Origin: Anaerobaca lacustris | GTDB lineage: Bacteria > Planctomycetota > Phycisphaerae > Sedimentisphaerales > Anaerobacaceae | Assembly: GCF_030012215.1 (NCBI RefSeq) | Contig: NZ_JASCXX010000025.1 | Span: 40,529 to 104,528 of the forward strand | DNA: 64,000 nucleotides | Reading direction: 5' to 3' | Part shown: one piece after another, positions 8,439 through 17,601 of the stretch | Layout of the letters: every line of letters starts with the position of its first letter | Numbering within the stretch: the stretch's first letter is position 1 | Notes under the pieces: generated by a model | The model's input: the letters and a program-made list of their open reading frames with translations, nothing else | What the model was told of the DNA's origin: nothing | Databases searched by the model: none | Translations under genes and position numbers: made by a program

Positions 8439-9755
8439 CTATGGACGAGGCAGCGCCTTTTCGAGTTCCGCCAGCACCTCGGCGCTGACGGTCTCGACGT
8501 GCAGACTGCCGAAGATCACCCGGTATTCCGTCTCGGAAACCTGCCATCGCATCAGGACCTGATCGGCGTCCTGAGGTGTTACGACGGCACCGTAGTAGGC
8601 AGGATGCTTCTGGTCTTGCGAGAGCGACATGTAGAACGAGCCGATCCCCATGACGGGCGCCAGGGTCTTCGTGAGTTCCTTGATACGCTCATCCATGTCC
8701 TCTTTCTCCGGCTGATGACCGTCGGCGACGCTTCGTTTGGCGAGGTCCTTCATCACCGACATGAGGGTCACCATATCCAGTTTCTCCGGGTAGCGACCGC
8801 CCAACTCGGCAAACAGCCGCAGCCCCTGGATGGCGGTCTGTTCATTCATCGCCGGCATCTGAAGCGGTCCTCCGCCCAGAGTGGTATAATCATCCGGGAT
8901 GACCGGCTCGAACTCGGAGGCATCCACGACCACGTCCCACCGGAAATCGTGAATAACGGTGTGCGAGAGTATTTCAGCCGTCTGCGCGTCCATCTCAAAA
9001 AGGACCGGAAGCTGGGTCTTGACGTCGACCCAAATCTTGACGTCGACCTCGCCCATCATGCCCCCAAGATAGTTGGGATCGGTCGTCTGAAAGCCTTCGA
9101 CCTCGACGCCATTGATGGTGGATCGGCCCAGGCCCGTATACTGACAATCGAGAATCTGGCGGACCATGGTCCTCGGGTCACGGTTCTCTTTCAGTCGCTC
9201 TTCGAACGCCGCGTCGTCGAGGTCGATCTGCATGTACTTCTTCTGTCCCGGCATGAGGGTGACCGCCTTCTTCTGCCGGGGCAGCATGTACGTTTCCTGC
9301 AGCATCGGCTCGGCGCCGTCGGGACCGGGGACTCTCGTGTCCATCTCCATCGTCATTTTCATCCCCAGTTCCTGCGATATCAAGGCCGTGGCTCGTGCCT
9401 CATGCTCCACGGGTGTGTCGCCAACGCTCGGGCCCGTCGTCAGGATGCTCATCTGGTACATATATGCGTTGACCTGCTGGAGGCGGGTCAGGACGTCGGC
9501 TAAGGCGACGCTGGATTGCGTGCCCGTCCACAGGAGCAGGCCCATGACGCTCGCGATGACAACGGCGGCTGCGATAGCGAGTTTGGCGAATGGACTCTTC
9601 ATGATCGATCTCCCTTTTACAGTTACAGTCTCTGGTTTCTTTGCGTGTTCCTGCTGGGCCCCGAGCATGTCCCGAAAGACCCGCTCATCGGCCTGCGGCT
9701 GGATACCCAGCCTGGCTTCTCGAAACAACTTCCTTATGTGGTCTGCGGATCGCAT
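8439..9755 (-). CDS. Membrane-anchored anti-sigma-like protein with LolA-like extracytoplasmic domain
   Basis: 438 residues. A short cytoplasmic part (1-55) is followed by one membrane helix at about 57-77 and then a large extracytoplasmic domain. That domain begins with ALADVLTRLQQVNAYMYQMS and resembles LolA/LolB-like lipoprotein-carrier folds. The start overlaps the upstream ECF sigma gene by 22 nt, so the two are translationally coupled. This layout is typical of ECF sigma/anti-sigma pairs in planctomycetes. No ZAS zinc motif (HxxxCxxC) is visible, so the anti-sigma role is inferred only from pairing and topology. The lipoprotein-like domain could sense a lipid or envelope signal. An internal ATG near residue 52 would yield a protein lacking the cytoplasmic part. 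Confidence 0.65.
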   Translation of the reverse strand: MRSADHIRKLFREARLGIQPQADERVFRDMLGAQQEHAKKPETVTVKGRSIMKSPFAKLAIAAAVVIASVMGLLLWTGTQSSVALADVLTRLQQVNAYMYQMSILTTGPSVGDTPVEHEARATALISQELGMKMTMEMDTRVPGPDGAEPMLQETYMLPRQKKAVTLMPGQKKYMQIDLDDAAFEERLKENRDPRTMVRQILDCQYTGLGRSTINGVEVEGFQTTDPNYLGGMMGEVDVKIWVDVKTQLPVLFEMDAQTAEILSHTVIHDFRWDVVVDASEFEPVIPDDYTTLGGGPLQMPAMNEQTAIQGLRLFAELGGRYPEKLDMVTLMSVMKDLAKRSVADGHQPEKEDMDERIKELTKTLAPVMGIGSFYMSLSQDQKHPAYYGAVVTPQDADQVLMRWQVSETEYRVIFGSLHVETVSAEVLAELEKALPRP

Positions 9756-10306
9756 CGTTGTACCTCACTCTCAAGCAGAGACCGCAGTCGTTCCATGGCG
9801 TAGCGATATCGGCCCTTGGCGGTGTTCAGCGGCACGCGCTGCACCGCCGCGATCTGGCGAAAGCTCATGTCCATCTCCATGCGAAGGCTGACCGCTTCGC
9901 GTTGCTCGTAAGGCAACTGCTGCATCGCCTCGGCCAGCAGGGCGAGTTGTTCGCTGAGAATGGCCCACTGCGCGGGCCCCGGGCCACCCGACGCAGGCAG
10001 CGATGCCCCTTCCAGGCTGATCCCCCCATGTCGGCGGTTGTTTCGCCTGTGGTTGCGGACGCGATTGACCACGCTCGTCGTCAGATAGCTGCGGAGGCTG
10101 CCGGTCAGCCTGATCCGCTCGGCCGAGCCGGCGAACGACACGAAGACGTCGTGCACGATGTCCTCGGCGGCGTTGCCGTCGCCCAGCAGCACGGTGGCCA
10201 GCTTGAGCATCTGGACCTTGTACTTGTCATAGATCCGGCGCAGGGCCTGCGGCGAGCCTCTCTTGAACCGGAGAATCAACAGTCTTTCCTCGACCATCCT
10301 GCGCAC
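9734..10306 (-). CDS. ECF-type RNA polymerase sigma factor
   Basis: 190 residues. Region 2 spans about 15-85, with ALRRIYDKY, DIVHDVFVSF and LRSYLTTSVVNRVRNHRR. Region 4 spans about 130-180, with LPYEQREAVSLRMEMDMSFRQIA and a helix-turn-helix NTAKGRYRYAMERLR. It directs RNA polymerase to alternative promoters. The start is a GTG at 10306; the ATG three codons later (10297) is an equally plausible start. It is co-transcribed with the overlapping membrane protein downstream. It is divergent from the MFS gene at 10460, and the 153-nt gap holds both promoters. The signal and regulon are unknown. Confidence 0.88.
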   Translation of the reverse strand: MRRMVEERLLILRFKRGSPQALRRIYDKYKVQMLKLATVLLGDGNAAEDIVHDVFVSFAGSAERIRLTGSLRSYLTTSVVNRVRNHRRNNRRHGGISLEGASLPASGGPGPAQWAILSEQLALLAEAMQQLPYEQREAVSLRMEMDMSFRQIAAVQRVPLNTAKGRYRYAMERLRSLLESEVQRCDPQTT

Positions 10307-10429
10307 CTGACTGAAACGCGATCGCTGTTCGGCCTATTACACACCAACGCACTGTGATTGGGTATGGCGATCTTCCGGCGAACTGTCCTTTTCTCACAGG
10401 CGGTCACTGGAAGATTGGGCGGCGGATGT

Positions 10430-10435
10430 TACAAT
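10430..10435 (+). promoter_or_regulatory. Possible -10 element upstream of MFS gene
   Basis: TACAAT lies 24 nt before the ATG at 10460. No good -35 is seen at the expected distance (CTGGAA at best), so this is a tentative call. Confidence 0.3.
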
Positions 10436-10459
10436 CGCCGACTCTGGAGCCCAATAGAG

Positions 10460-11701
10460 ATGACACGAGAACGACAGACAATGGATTCGGCCGGGACCGG
10501 TCGGAGTTGGCCCCTATACGGTGCGGCCTTTGCCACGGCGCTGAGCCTGGGAATCTGCTGGACGGCCATGCCGTTTGTTCTGACGGCCATCGGCGGCACA
10601 GAGACGCATGTCGGCTATGCGCTGGCGGCCAACAGCCTGGCGTATATGGTCGCCTTGATCTTCACCGGCTCGCTCCTGGGGCATTTGGATGTCCGATGGG
10701 CCACGCGCCTGGCGACGGTTGTGGCCTTGGTCGCGGCGACGGTGATGGTGGCGGCGGTGTTCGGTGCAGGACGCAGGGACGCCGACGCCCTGGCGTGGAT
10801 CTGGATGATCATCGTCGCCGGAGGGCTCGGGGGGGCCTCCATGACGCTGTACTGGCCGTTCCTGATGAGCTGGGTCTCCGCGCGCTACGAGGGGGTTGAG
10901 CTGAATCGACGGTTCGGACGCTACAACGGGTCCTGGTCCAGCGGCGGGCTGATCGGACCGCTCATTGGAGCGTGGCTGGTCGAGTGGAACACGCTCGCGC
11001 CGATGGTTGCGGCGGCCGTGTGCTTCGCGGTGTCTTTGGCGATGCTGAGTTTTGCGAAGAACGGCGCCGGACATGTGAGCGAGACGGGGCCCTCCAATCC
11101 GGCGGCCGAGCCGATCCCCGATGCCCGTTCGCTTGCGGCCTATCGCTGGATCTCGCGAATCGCGCTGTTCTGCGCCTGGGCGTCGCAGGCGATCGTGCGA
11201 TCGCAATTTGCCCTGCTCTTCGTCGCACTGGGGTATTCCGAGGCCCAGTACGGTGGCTACTATGCGGTCTTCGCGTTGTGCAACTTCCTGACGCTTCTGG
11301 CCGCAGGCCGTTGGGCGTTCTGGCATTTCAAGCTGGGACCGCTCCTGGCGAGCCAGGTGATGCTCATGCTCGCTCTGCTCATAATGATCTACGGGCGGAC
11401 GCTTGGCGTCTTCGCCGTCTCGGCGATCGTGCTCGGTCTGCCGTTCGGGTTCGCCTACAGCAGCCACCTCTACTACGGCGCTTCGACCAGCCGCAATCGC
11501 TCCACGCGTATGACCATCCACGAAATGGTGATATCGATCGGCATTACCGTCGGCGCCGGGACCGGCGGCCATCTGGCCCGGCATGTCGGGCCGTATGCGC
11601 CGTACTGGTTTGCCGTCGCCCTGGTCGGCCTCGGCCTGGTCGCCCAACTGGCGATCGGCTTGGCCTCCGCCGTGCCGGGTGGTCGGCACGACGTGGACTG
11701 A
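10460..11701 (+). CDS. MFS transporter
   Basis: About 413 residues with roughly twelve hydrophobic segments in two halves. The loop after the second helix reads GHLDVRWATRL, a degenerate MFS motif A. The central cytoplasmic loop is around residues 190-215, and the C-terminal half ends in a long hydrophobic helix. It would move a small solute across the inner membrane by secondary transport; the substrate is not recognisable. The start at 10460 (MTRERQTMDS) follows a purine-rich stretch, and an ATG at 10481 is an alternative. It faces an ECF sigma gene divergently and is followed by a PmoA-like gene with its own promoter. Confidence 0.8.
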   Translation: MTRERQTMDSAGTGRSWPLYGAAFATALSLGICWTAMPFVLTAIGGTETHVGYALAANSLAYMVALIFTGSLLGHLDVRWATRLATVVALVAATVMVAAVFGAGRRDADALAWIWMIIVAGGLGGASMTLYWPFLMSWVSARYEGVELNRRFGRYNGSWSSGGLIGPLIGAWLVEWNTLAPMVAAAVCFAVSLAMLSFAKNGAGHVSETGPSNPAAEPIPDARSLAAYRWISRIALFCAWASQAIVRSQFALLFVALGYSEAQYGGYYAVFALCNFLTLLAAGRWAFWHFKLGPLLASQVMLMLALLIMIYGRTLGVFAVSAIVLGLPFGFAYSSHLYYGASTSRNRSTRMTIHEMVISIGITVGAGTGGHLARHVGPYAPYWFAVALVGLGLVAQLAIGLASAVPGGRHDVD

Positions 11702-11763
11702 AAACAGTCTCGCGAAGAAGGACCTGCCACGTGTGCGTGAGGATTCCCTGGCATATGGGGTGG

Positions 11764-11791
11764 TTGCCGTCTGCACGCAAGATGCTACAAT
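11764..11791 (+). promoter_or_regulatory. Putative sigma-70 promoter for PmoA-like gene
   Basis: TTGCCG (11764-11769), a 16-nt spacer and TACAAT (11786-11791), with a 5-prime leader of roughly 60 nt before the ATG at 11860. Confidence 0.5.
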
Positions 11792-11859
11792 AACGACCGA
11801 TCAGATGCACGTGCCCGACCCTCAGGTTCGTTGCCAAGACTAACGAAAAGGGAATTGAC

Positions 11860-12816
11860 ATGCACATACGGTTGTCTGTCGGACGAGCGGTTGCCGCGGC
11901 GATTTTCCTGGGGGGTTTCGGCATTGCGGCGGTGGGGCAGGAGGTGGCGGAGCCGAAGGCGGTGCCTCGGTTGCAGGTGGTTCCGCAGCCGTACAGTCAG
12001 GCGTCGTTTCAGCGGGATGGGGCCGAGATCGCGCGATACCATTTCGGCGCGGGTTTGGAGCGTCCGTTTCTCTATCCGATCGTGGGGCCTTCCGGCCGCA
12101 GCCTCACGCGGATGGGCCATCCGCACGATCCGGAATCGCACAGCCACCACAACTCCATCTGGATTTCGCATGTCGATGTGGGCGGCGTGGATTTCTGGAG
12201 CGATCGGCGGCTTGGCGCAATTCGGCACAAACGCATCGTCGAATATGTCGACGAGGGCGAGACCTCGGCGATTGTCAGCGAGAACGAATGGGTGGCCGCT
12301 GACGGGGCCGTCCTGCTTGCCGAGACGCGGCGGATCACGGTGACGCTTCTCGACAGCAACGAGTGGCTGCTGGTTCTCGATCTGACGTTGAACGCCAAGG
12401 ACAAGGCGGTGACGCTGGGCAAGACGCCGTTCGGCATGATCGGCGTGCGCATGGCCAAGACGCTCGGCGTCCACGACGGCGGCGGGCGCATCCGCAATTC
12501 CGAGGGCGGCGTCAACGAGAAAGAGGTTCTCTGGAAGCAGGCCCGATGGGTCGATTATTCCGGCGCGATCGCCGAGGGGGTACTCGAGGGCGTCACGCTC
12601 CTGGACCACCCGGACAATCCGAACCATCCGTCCTATTTCCACGTCCGCAACGACGGCTGGATGGGTGCCTCACTGACCTTCGACGGCCCGCGTCAGATCG
12701 AGCCGAACGTTCCATTGCGCCTTCGCTACGGCTTGTATGTCCACGCCGGCATGAAGCCTCCGGCCGAGATCGACGCGTGCTGGAAACGGTTCGTCCAGAT
12801 GCCGCCCGTCCGGTAG
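11860..12816 (+). CDS. PmoA-like (DUF6807) secreted protein
   Basis: 318 residues with a signal peptide (cleavage near AAVGQ). The body matches the family once labelled 'methane oxygenase PmoA' (PF14100, DUF6807). It carries the histidine-rich motif HPHDPESHSHHNSIW at about residues 87-101 and a conserved tail RYGLYVHAG. Despite the name, the family is unrelated to particulate methane monooxygenase. It occurs next to Gfo/Idh/MocA oxidoreductases in carbohydrate loci of planctomycetes and Bacteroidota, as here. A periplasmic role on a sugar derivative is plausible, but the reaction is unknown. The histidine cluster may bind a metal (inference). Confidence 0.8.
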   Translation: MHIRLSVGRAVAAAIFLGGFGIAAVGQEVAEPKAVPRLQVVPQPYSQASFQRDGAEIARYHFGAGLERPFLYPIVGPSGRSLTRMGHPHDPESHSHHNSIWISHVDVGGVDFWSDRRLGAIRHKRIVEYVDEGETSAIVSENEWVAADGAVLLAETRRITVTLLDSNEWLLVLDLTLNAKDKAVTLGKTPFGMIGVRMAKTLGVHDGGGRIRNSEGGVNEKEVLWKQARWVDYSGAIAEGVLEGVTLLDHPDNPNHPSYFHVRNDGWMGASLTFDGPRQIEPNVPLRLRYGLYVHAGMKPPAEIDACWKRFVQMPPVR

Positions 12817-12845
12817 CCGGCCATCCGTGCGGGAGGCAATTCGTC

Positions 12846-12874
12846 TTGGGTTCCCGGCTTCGTTGTGGTAAACT
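12846..12874 (+). promoter_or_regulatory. Putative sigma-70 promoter for Tat oxidoreductase gene
   Basis: TTGGGT (12846-12851), a 17-nt spacer and TAAACT (12869-12874), 65 nt upstream of the ATG at 12940. Confidence 0.45.
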
Positions 12875-12939
12875 CGCCCGTATGAAATCGCGTCATTCAA
12901 CAGGACCCGGCGTACCAATCCAATGATTGAGGTGTGAAC

Positions 12940-14286
12940 ATGGGTGACCGCAGCAAGACGACATCGAGACGGCAGTTCGTCAAATCCGCCACCGGCGCCA
13001 TCGCCGCCTTCACCATCGTGCCTCGTCACGTGCTGGGCCAGGGCCAGACGCCGCCCAGCGAGAAGCTCAACGTCGCCTGCATCGGGGTCGGCGGCCGGGG
13101 CGGCGCCGGCGTCGACGGGACAAAGAATGAGAACATCGTCGCGATGTGCGACGTCGACAGCCAACGGGCGGCTGACGCCTTCGCGAGATTCCCCAGGGCG
13201 AAGAAGTACCGCGACTACCGCAAGCTGCTCGACGAGATGGACAACCAGATCGACGCCGTGACCATCGCCACGCCCGATCATACACATACGGTCATTGCCC
13301 TGGACGCCATCCGCCGGGGCAAGCACGTCTATTGCGAGAAGCCCCTGGCCCATTCGATTCACGAAGTCCGCACCCTGATGAAGACCGCACGCGAGCACAA
13401 GGTGGTGACGCAGCTCGGCAACCAGGGCCATTCGTTCGACACGATTCGGATGTTCTGCGAGTGGATCTGGGACGGGGCCATCGGCAACGTCACCGAGGTC
13501 CACGCGGCGTGCGGGTCGGTCTACAGCGCGATCGACAACCTGTCGAGACTTCAGGAGACGCACGAGGTCCCCGAAGGGCTGGACTGGGATCTGTGGCTGG
13601 GGCCGGCGCCGTTTCGGCCGTATCACCCGATGTACGTACCGGGCACGTGGCGCCGCTGGATGCCGTTTGGCTGCGGCGTCATCGGCGACTGGGTCTGCCA
13701 CGTGGTCGATCCGGTCTTCTGGGCCCTCGACCTCGGCGCGCCGAAGACCGTTCAGGCCCAGGCCAAAGGCTACGACCCCAAGGCGCACGGCGACACATTC
13801 CCCAAGGGCAGCGTCGTCACGTACGAATTCGAGGCCAAGGGCGACCGTGGACCGGTCAAACTCGTCTGGCACGATGGCGTCGAGACGATCCCCCGGCCGG
13901 ACGACCTGGAGCCCGGACGCAACGTGCCCGGCACCGGCGCGATCGTCATCGGTGACAAGGGCAAGATCATGTACGGTTCGCACGGGGCCGGCGGTCTGCG
14001 GATCTTCCCCGAGGAGAAGATGAAGGCCTACACCCAGCCGGCCAGGACGCTGCCGCGCGTGAAGGACCATTTCGTCGACTGGCTCGATGCGATCAAGAAG
14101 GGCACAAAGGCCGGCTCTGACTTCGACTACGGCGGGCCGCTGACGGAGATTGCGCTGCTGGGCATCATCGCCACGAAGAGACTGGGCGAGAAGCTCGAAT
14201 GGGATGGGCCCAATGCGCGATTCGCCAATTCCGCCGAGGCCAATCAGTGCCTCAATCCGCCATACCGCGAAGGCTGGACGCTGTGA
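12940..14286 (+). CDS. Gfo/Idh/MocA family oxidoreductase, Tat-exported
   Basis: 448 residues. The N-terminus has a twin-arginine signal (SRRQFVK) and a hydrophobic stretch, so folded export to the periplasm with its cofactor is expected. A Rossmann NAD(P)-binding domain follows, with GVGGRGGAG near residue 50 and CEKPLAHS containing the catalytic-site Lys of the EKP motif. The C-terminal alpha/beta domain is of the GFO_IDH_MocA type. Members interconvert hydroxyl and keto groups on sugars or cyclitols, some through tightly bound NAD. The start at 12940 is preceded by GAGGTG; a GTG at 12934 is the alternative. The PmoA-like gene directly upstream suggests a shared substrate pathway. Confidence 0.9.
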   Translation: MGDRSKTTSRRQFVKSATGAIAAFTIVPRHVLGQGQTPPSEKLNVACIGVGGRGGAGVDGTKNENIVAMCDVDSQRAADAFARFPRAKKYRDYRKLLDEMDNQIDAVTIATPDHTHTVIALDAIRRGKHVYCEKPLAHSIHEVRTLMKTAREHKVVTQLGNQGHSFDTIRMFCEWIWDGAIGNVTEVHAACGSVYSAIDNLSRLQETHEVPEGLDWDLWLGPAPFRPYHPMYVPGTWRRWMPFGCGVIGDWVCHVVDPVFWALDLGAPKTVQAQAKGYDPKAHGDTFPKGSVVTYEFEAKGDRGPVKLVWHDGVETIPRPDDLEPGRNVPGTGAIVIGDKGKIMYGSHGAGGLRIFPEEKMKAYTQPARTLPRVKDHFVDWLDAIKKGTKAGSDFDYGGPLTEIALLGIIATKRLGEKLEWDGPNARFANSAEANQCLNPPYREGWTL

Positions 14287-14293
14287 CCCGTTT

Positions 14294-14353
14294 GTAGTGT
14301 GCTCGCAAGAGCATACTTTCCGTCGAGCGCGTAACGCCTTACGGCGTCACTAC
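14294..14353. repeat. REP-like composite palindrome
   Basis: Outer arms GTAGTG (14294-14299) and CACTAC (14348-14353) enclose two small hairpins, GCTC-GCAA-GAGC (14301-14312) and ACGCC-TTAC-GGCGT (14334-14347). The left half recurs at 22955-22976 with a compensatory pair change in the stem. It sits between convergent genes and overlaps the last codon of the minus-strand gene, so it may also act as a terminator. Confidence 0.65.
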
Positions 14354-15390
14354 GAACAGCGGCGCAGATCGTCGGCGATCAGGCAGCCTTCGCAGGGGCA
14401 GAAGGCGCGCAAGTTGGCTTCGGGCGTGCCGGGAGGGACCTCGCAGCCGGGCTGGAGGATGAACTTGGCGCCGGCGGTGGTGATACACGTTCGGGCCGCT
14501 TCGGCGACGTCCTGCGGCGTACCCTGCAACAGCACGGCGGTGGGATCGAAATTGCCCGCCAGCGTGACGTCGAGGCCGACGGCCTCGCGCGCGGCGGCCA
14601 ACGAGACCATCCAATCGACGTCGATGATGTCGGCGCCCGTCCGGGCCATCAGCGCGATGTTGTTGGCGATGTTGCCGCAGATGTGCAGCTTGACCGTCGC
14701 GCCGGCCTCGTGAATCGCATCGATCAACGTCGTCTCGAACGGCAGCACGAACTGCTCGTACATCGCGGGGTTGATCAGGCTGGCGACCGCGTCACCGATG
14801 CCGATCATGTCGGCGCCGGCGTCGATCTGGGCCCGCGCGAAGCGAATCGCGTTGTCCACGATGACCTTGGCCGTCTGGAGGTACATCTCGGGCTTGTCGA
14901 TCAGGTCCATGAAGGTGTTCTCGACGCCCCGCAAGTCGGCATATTCGGCGATGGGGCCCTCGACCCAGCCGAGAACGCTGTGGGTCTGTCCGACGGCCGC
15001 CGCCATTTTTGCGACGCTCTCGACGCGCTGCCTGGGACGCTCGGCCTTCTCGATCTCGAACGACGTGACGCGTGCGACGTCATCCGGGTTGCGAATCAGC
15101 GACTCCTTGGGCTTGCCGACCCCTTCGGGTGGGTACTCAAACTCCATGCCGTAGGCGGACGCCTCGCGCCAGGGGTCGCTGATCGCACTGATCTGGTCCA
15201 GATGGAACGCCCCTGTCACGGCCTGCTGCGACTCGGCGAGCACGTCGGCGTCGAGGTAATAGTCGCGATAGGTGCGTGCGATGAAGTGGGCGGACCAGGC
15301 CATGAAGATCGGCGTCACGGCCAGGCGGTCGATTGGTTCGCCTCGCAGCGTCGCGTAGATTCGCTCTTTCGGTGTCATCGTGCTTGCCAT
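14350..15390 (-). CDS. Uroporphyrinogen decarboxylase-family (MtaA/CmuA-like) methyltransferase
   Basis: 346 residues from the ATG at 15390, which is preceded by GGAG; a longer frame to 15612 adds no conserved sequence. The TIM-barrel UroD fold begins MTPKERIYATLRGEPIDR. In the C-terminal half, LHICGN supplies a His-x-Cys pair and FILQPGCEVP a further Cys. These are the zinc ligands of MtaA/MtbA/CmuA-type corrinoid:thiol methyltransferases, which haem-pathway UroD lacks. It likely transfers a methyl group between a corrinoid protein and a thiol, or demethylates a methoxylated compound (inference). The C-terminus is cysteine-rich (CPCEGC). No corrinoid protein gene is nearby. Confidence 0.82.
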   Translation of the reverse strand: MASTMTPKERIYATLRGEPIDRLAVTPIFMAWSAHFIARTYRDYYLDADVLAESQQAVTGAFHLDQISAISDPWREASAYGMEFEYPPEGVGKPKESLIRNPDDVARVTSFEIEKAERPRQRVESVAKMAAAVGQTHSVLGWVEGPIAEYADLRGVENTFMDLIDKPEMYLQTAKVIVDNAIRFARAQIDAGADMIGIGDAVASLINPAMYEQFVLPFETTLIDAIHEAGATVKLHICGNIANNIALMARTGADIIDVDWMVSLAAAREAVGLDVTLAGNFDPTAVLLQGTPQDVAEAARTCITTAGAKFILQPGCEVPPGTPEANLRAFCPCEGCLIADDLRRCS

Positions 15391-15532
15391 CAGTCGCTCC
15401 TGTCGCCGGATCGGCTCGGTTCGCCGGCTTCGCCACCCGGAAGCCCGTGCACCACGCATGATAGCGATCCGACAGACAATGTCCATCCTGTTTCGGACCG
15501 CCTGGATTTGTCGGGCGATTGTGAGAAATCGC

Positions 15533-15562
15533 TTGGCGGGGATCGAGCCGGTCTGATAGAAT
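15533..15562 (+). promoter_or_regulatory. Putative promoter in the 312-bp divergent gap 15391-15702
   Basis: TTGGCG (15533-15538), an 18-nt spacer and TAGAAT (15557-15562), about 140 nt upstream of the oxidoreductase ATG at 15703. It would start the three-gene sugar operon. No clear promoter was seen for the minus-strand gene in the rest of the gap. Confidence 0.45.
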
Positions 15563-15702
15563 CCGTCGTCTTGATAAGGCGCATTGGAGAATCGTCTCGC
15601 GATGAGATGCACGATCGAGCCAAGGGAAGAAGAATCACTTCAAACCCCGTCCGACCGAAGGTTCAGCGGCGCGGGGCCCGCACGATAGGGAGGTTTGTCG
15701 CG

Positions 15703-16722
15703 ATGGTGAGAATAGGAATCGTCGGGTTCGGATTCATGGGACGCATGCACTTTCGCTGCTGGAGCGCACGAAACGATGCCCGGGTCGTTGCGGTCTGCGA
15801 TGCGAATCCGAACATCAAAGAGGACACGCAGAGGGCGGTGGGCAACATTGACGGGGCGGCCGGGGACATCGATTTCACCGGGATCGAGGTGTTTGCCGAT
15901 TTCGACCAGATGATCGCAACGGCGGGGCTGGATGCTATCTCGCTGACCCTGCCCACCTATCTTCACGCCGAATTCTCCGAGCGGGCCCTGTCGCGCGGCG
16001 TCCACGTGCTGTGCGAGAAGCCGATGGCGCTGACCGTGGGCGACTGCGATCGCATGATCGCGGCGGCGCGGGAGAGTGGGAAGGTCCTTCAGATCGGTCA
16101 CTGTCTGCGATTCTGGCCCGAGTACGTCAAGGCCAAGGAGCTGGTCGACAGCGGCCAATACGGCAAGGTGGTCGCGGCGATGTTCCAGCGGTTGGGGTCG
16201 CCTCCCGGCTGGAGCCTGGACAACTGGTTCGTCGATGAGAGCCGCAGCGGCGGCGTCGCGCTGGACCTGCACATTCACGACACCGATTTCGTTCAGTATC
16301 TCTTCGGCATGCCCAAGGCGGTTTGCAGCCACGCCGCGGCCGGTCCGCAGGGGTCGTTGATTCACATCGTGACGCAATACATCTACGGGGACGACCAGGT
16401 CGTCACCGCCGAGGGCGGCTGGGGGATGACGCCCGGCTTCGGCTTCGAGATGAGCTTCAATCTGATCATGGAGAAGGCCACGATTGTGTACGACCTGACG
16501 CGGCAGCCGGCCTTGCGTGTGTGTCCGGCCGCAGGCGATGTGTTCACGCCGGAGGTGGCGTCGCAGGACGGCTACGTCCGACAGGTCGAGCATTTCGCCA
16601 AAGCCATTCAGGGCCAGGCGGTGCCGCCGATCATCACGTTGGAACAGTCCAGGGATTCGGTCAAGATCGTGGAGGCGGAGAAGGAATCCATCCGCAAGCG
16701 AGAGCGAGTCGCAGTTCGGTAA
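15703..16722 (+). CDS. Gfo/Idh/MocA family oxidoreductase (cytoplasmic)
   Basis: 339 residues beginning MVRIGIVGFGFMGRMH, a classical dinucleotide-binding start without any signal peptide, so it is cytoplasmic, unlike the Tat-exported paralogue at 12940. The motif LCEKPMALT carries the conserved EKP lysine at about residue 104. Later, DLHIHDTDF provides the His/Asp pair of the active site. AGGGAGG lies 8 nt before the ATG; the frame runs far upstream but without conserved sequence. The neighbouring TIM-barrel isomerase and MFS symporter suggest an NAD-dependent sugar or inositol-type oxidation step. The exact substrate is unknown. Confidence 0.92.
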   Translation: MVRIGIVGFGFMGRMHFRCWSARNDARVVAVCDANPNIKEDTQRAVGNIDGAAGDIDFTGIEVFADFDQMIATAGLDAISLTLPTYLHAEFSERALSRGVHVLCEKPMALTVGDCDRMIAAARESGKVLQIGHCLRFWPEYVKAKELVDSGQYGKVVAAMFQRLGSPPGWSLDNWFVDESRSGGVALDLHIHDTDFVQYLFGMPKAVCSHAAAGPQGSLIHIVTQYIYGDDQVVTAEGGWGMTPGFGFEMSFNLIMEKATIVYDLTRQPALRVCPAAGDVFTPEVASQDGYVRQVEHFAKAIQGQAVPPIITLEQSRDSVKIVEAEKESIRKRERVAVR

Positions 16723-16747
16723 TCGAGGGACAGAATAGGAGACGGAT

Positions 16748-17563
<816 letters not shown>

Positions 17564-17601
17564 CCTGACAAACGGCGGCGTGGCGATTCAAGGAGAATGA
17601 C

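Noticed and set aside
11690..11710. Short palindrome GACT-GAAAAC-AGTC at the end of the MFS gene
   Set aside because: Only a 4-bp stem; too weak to call a terminator.
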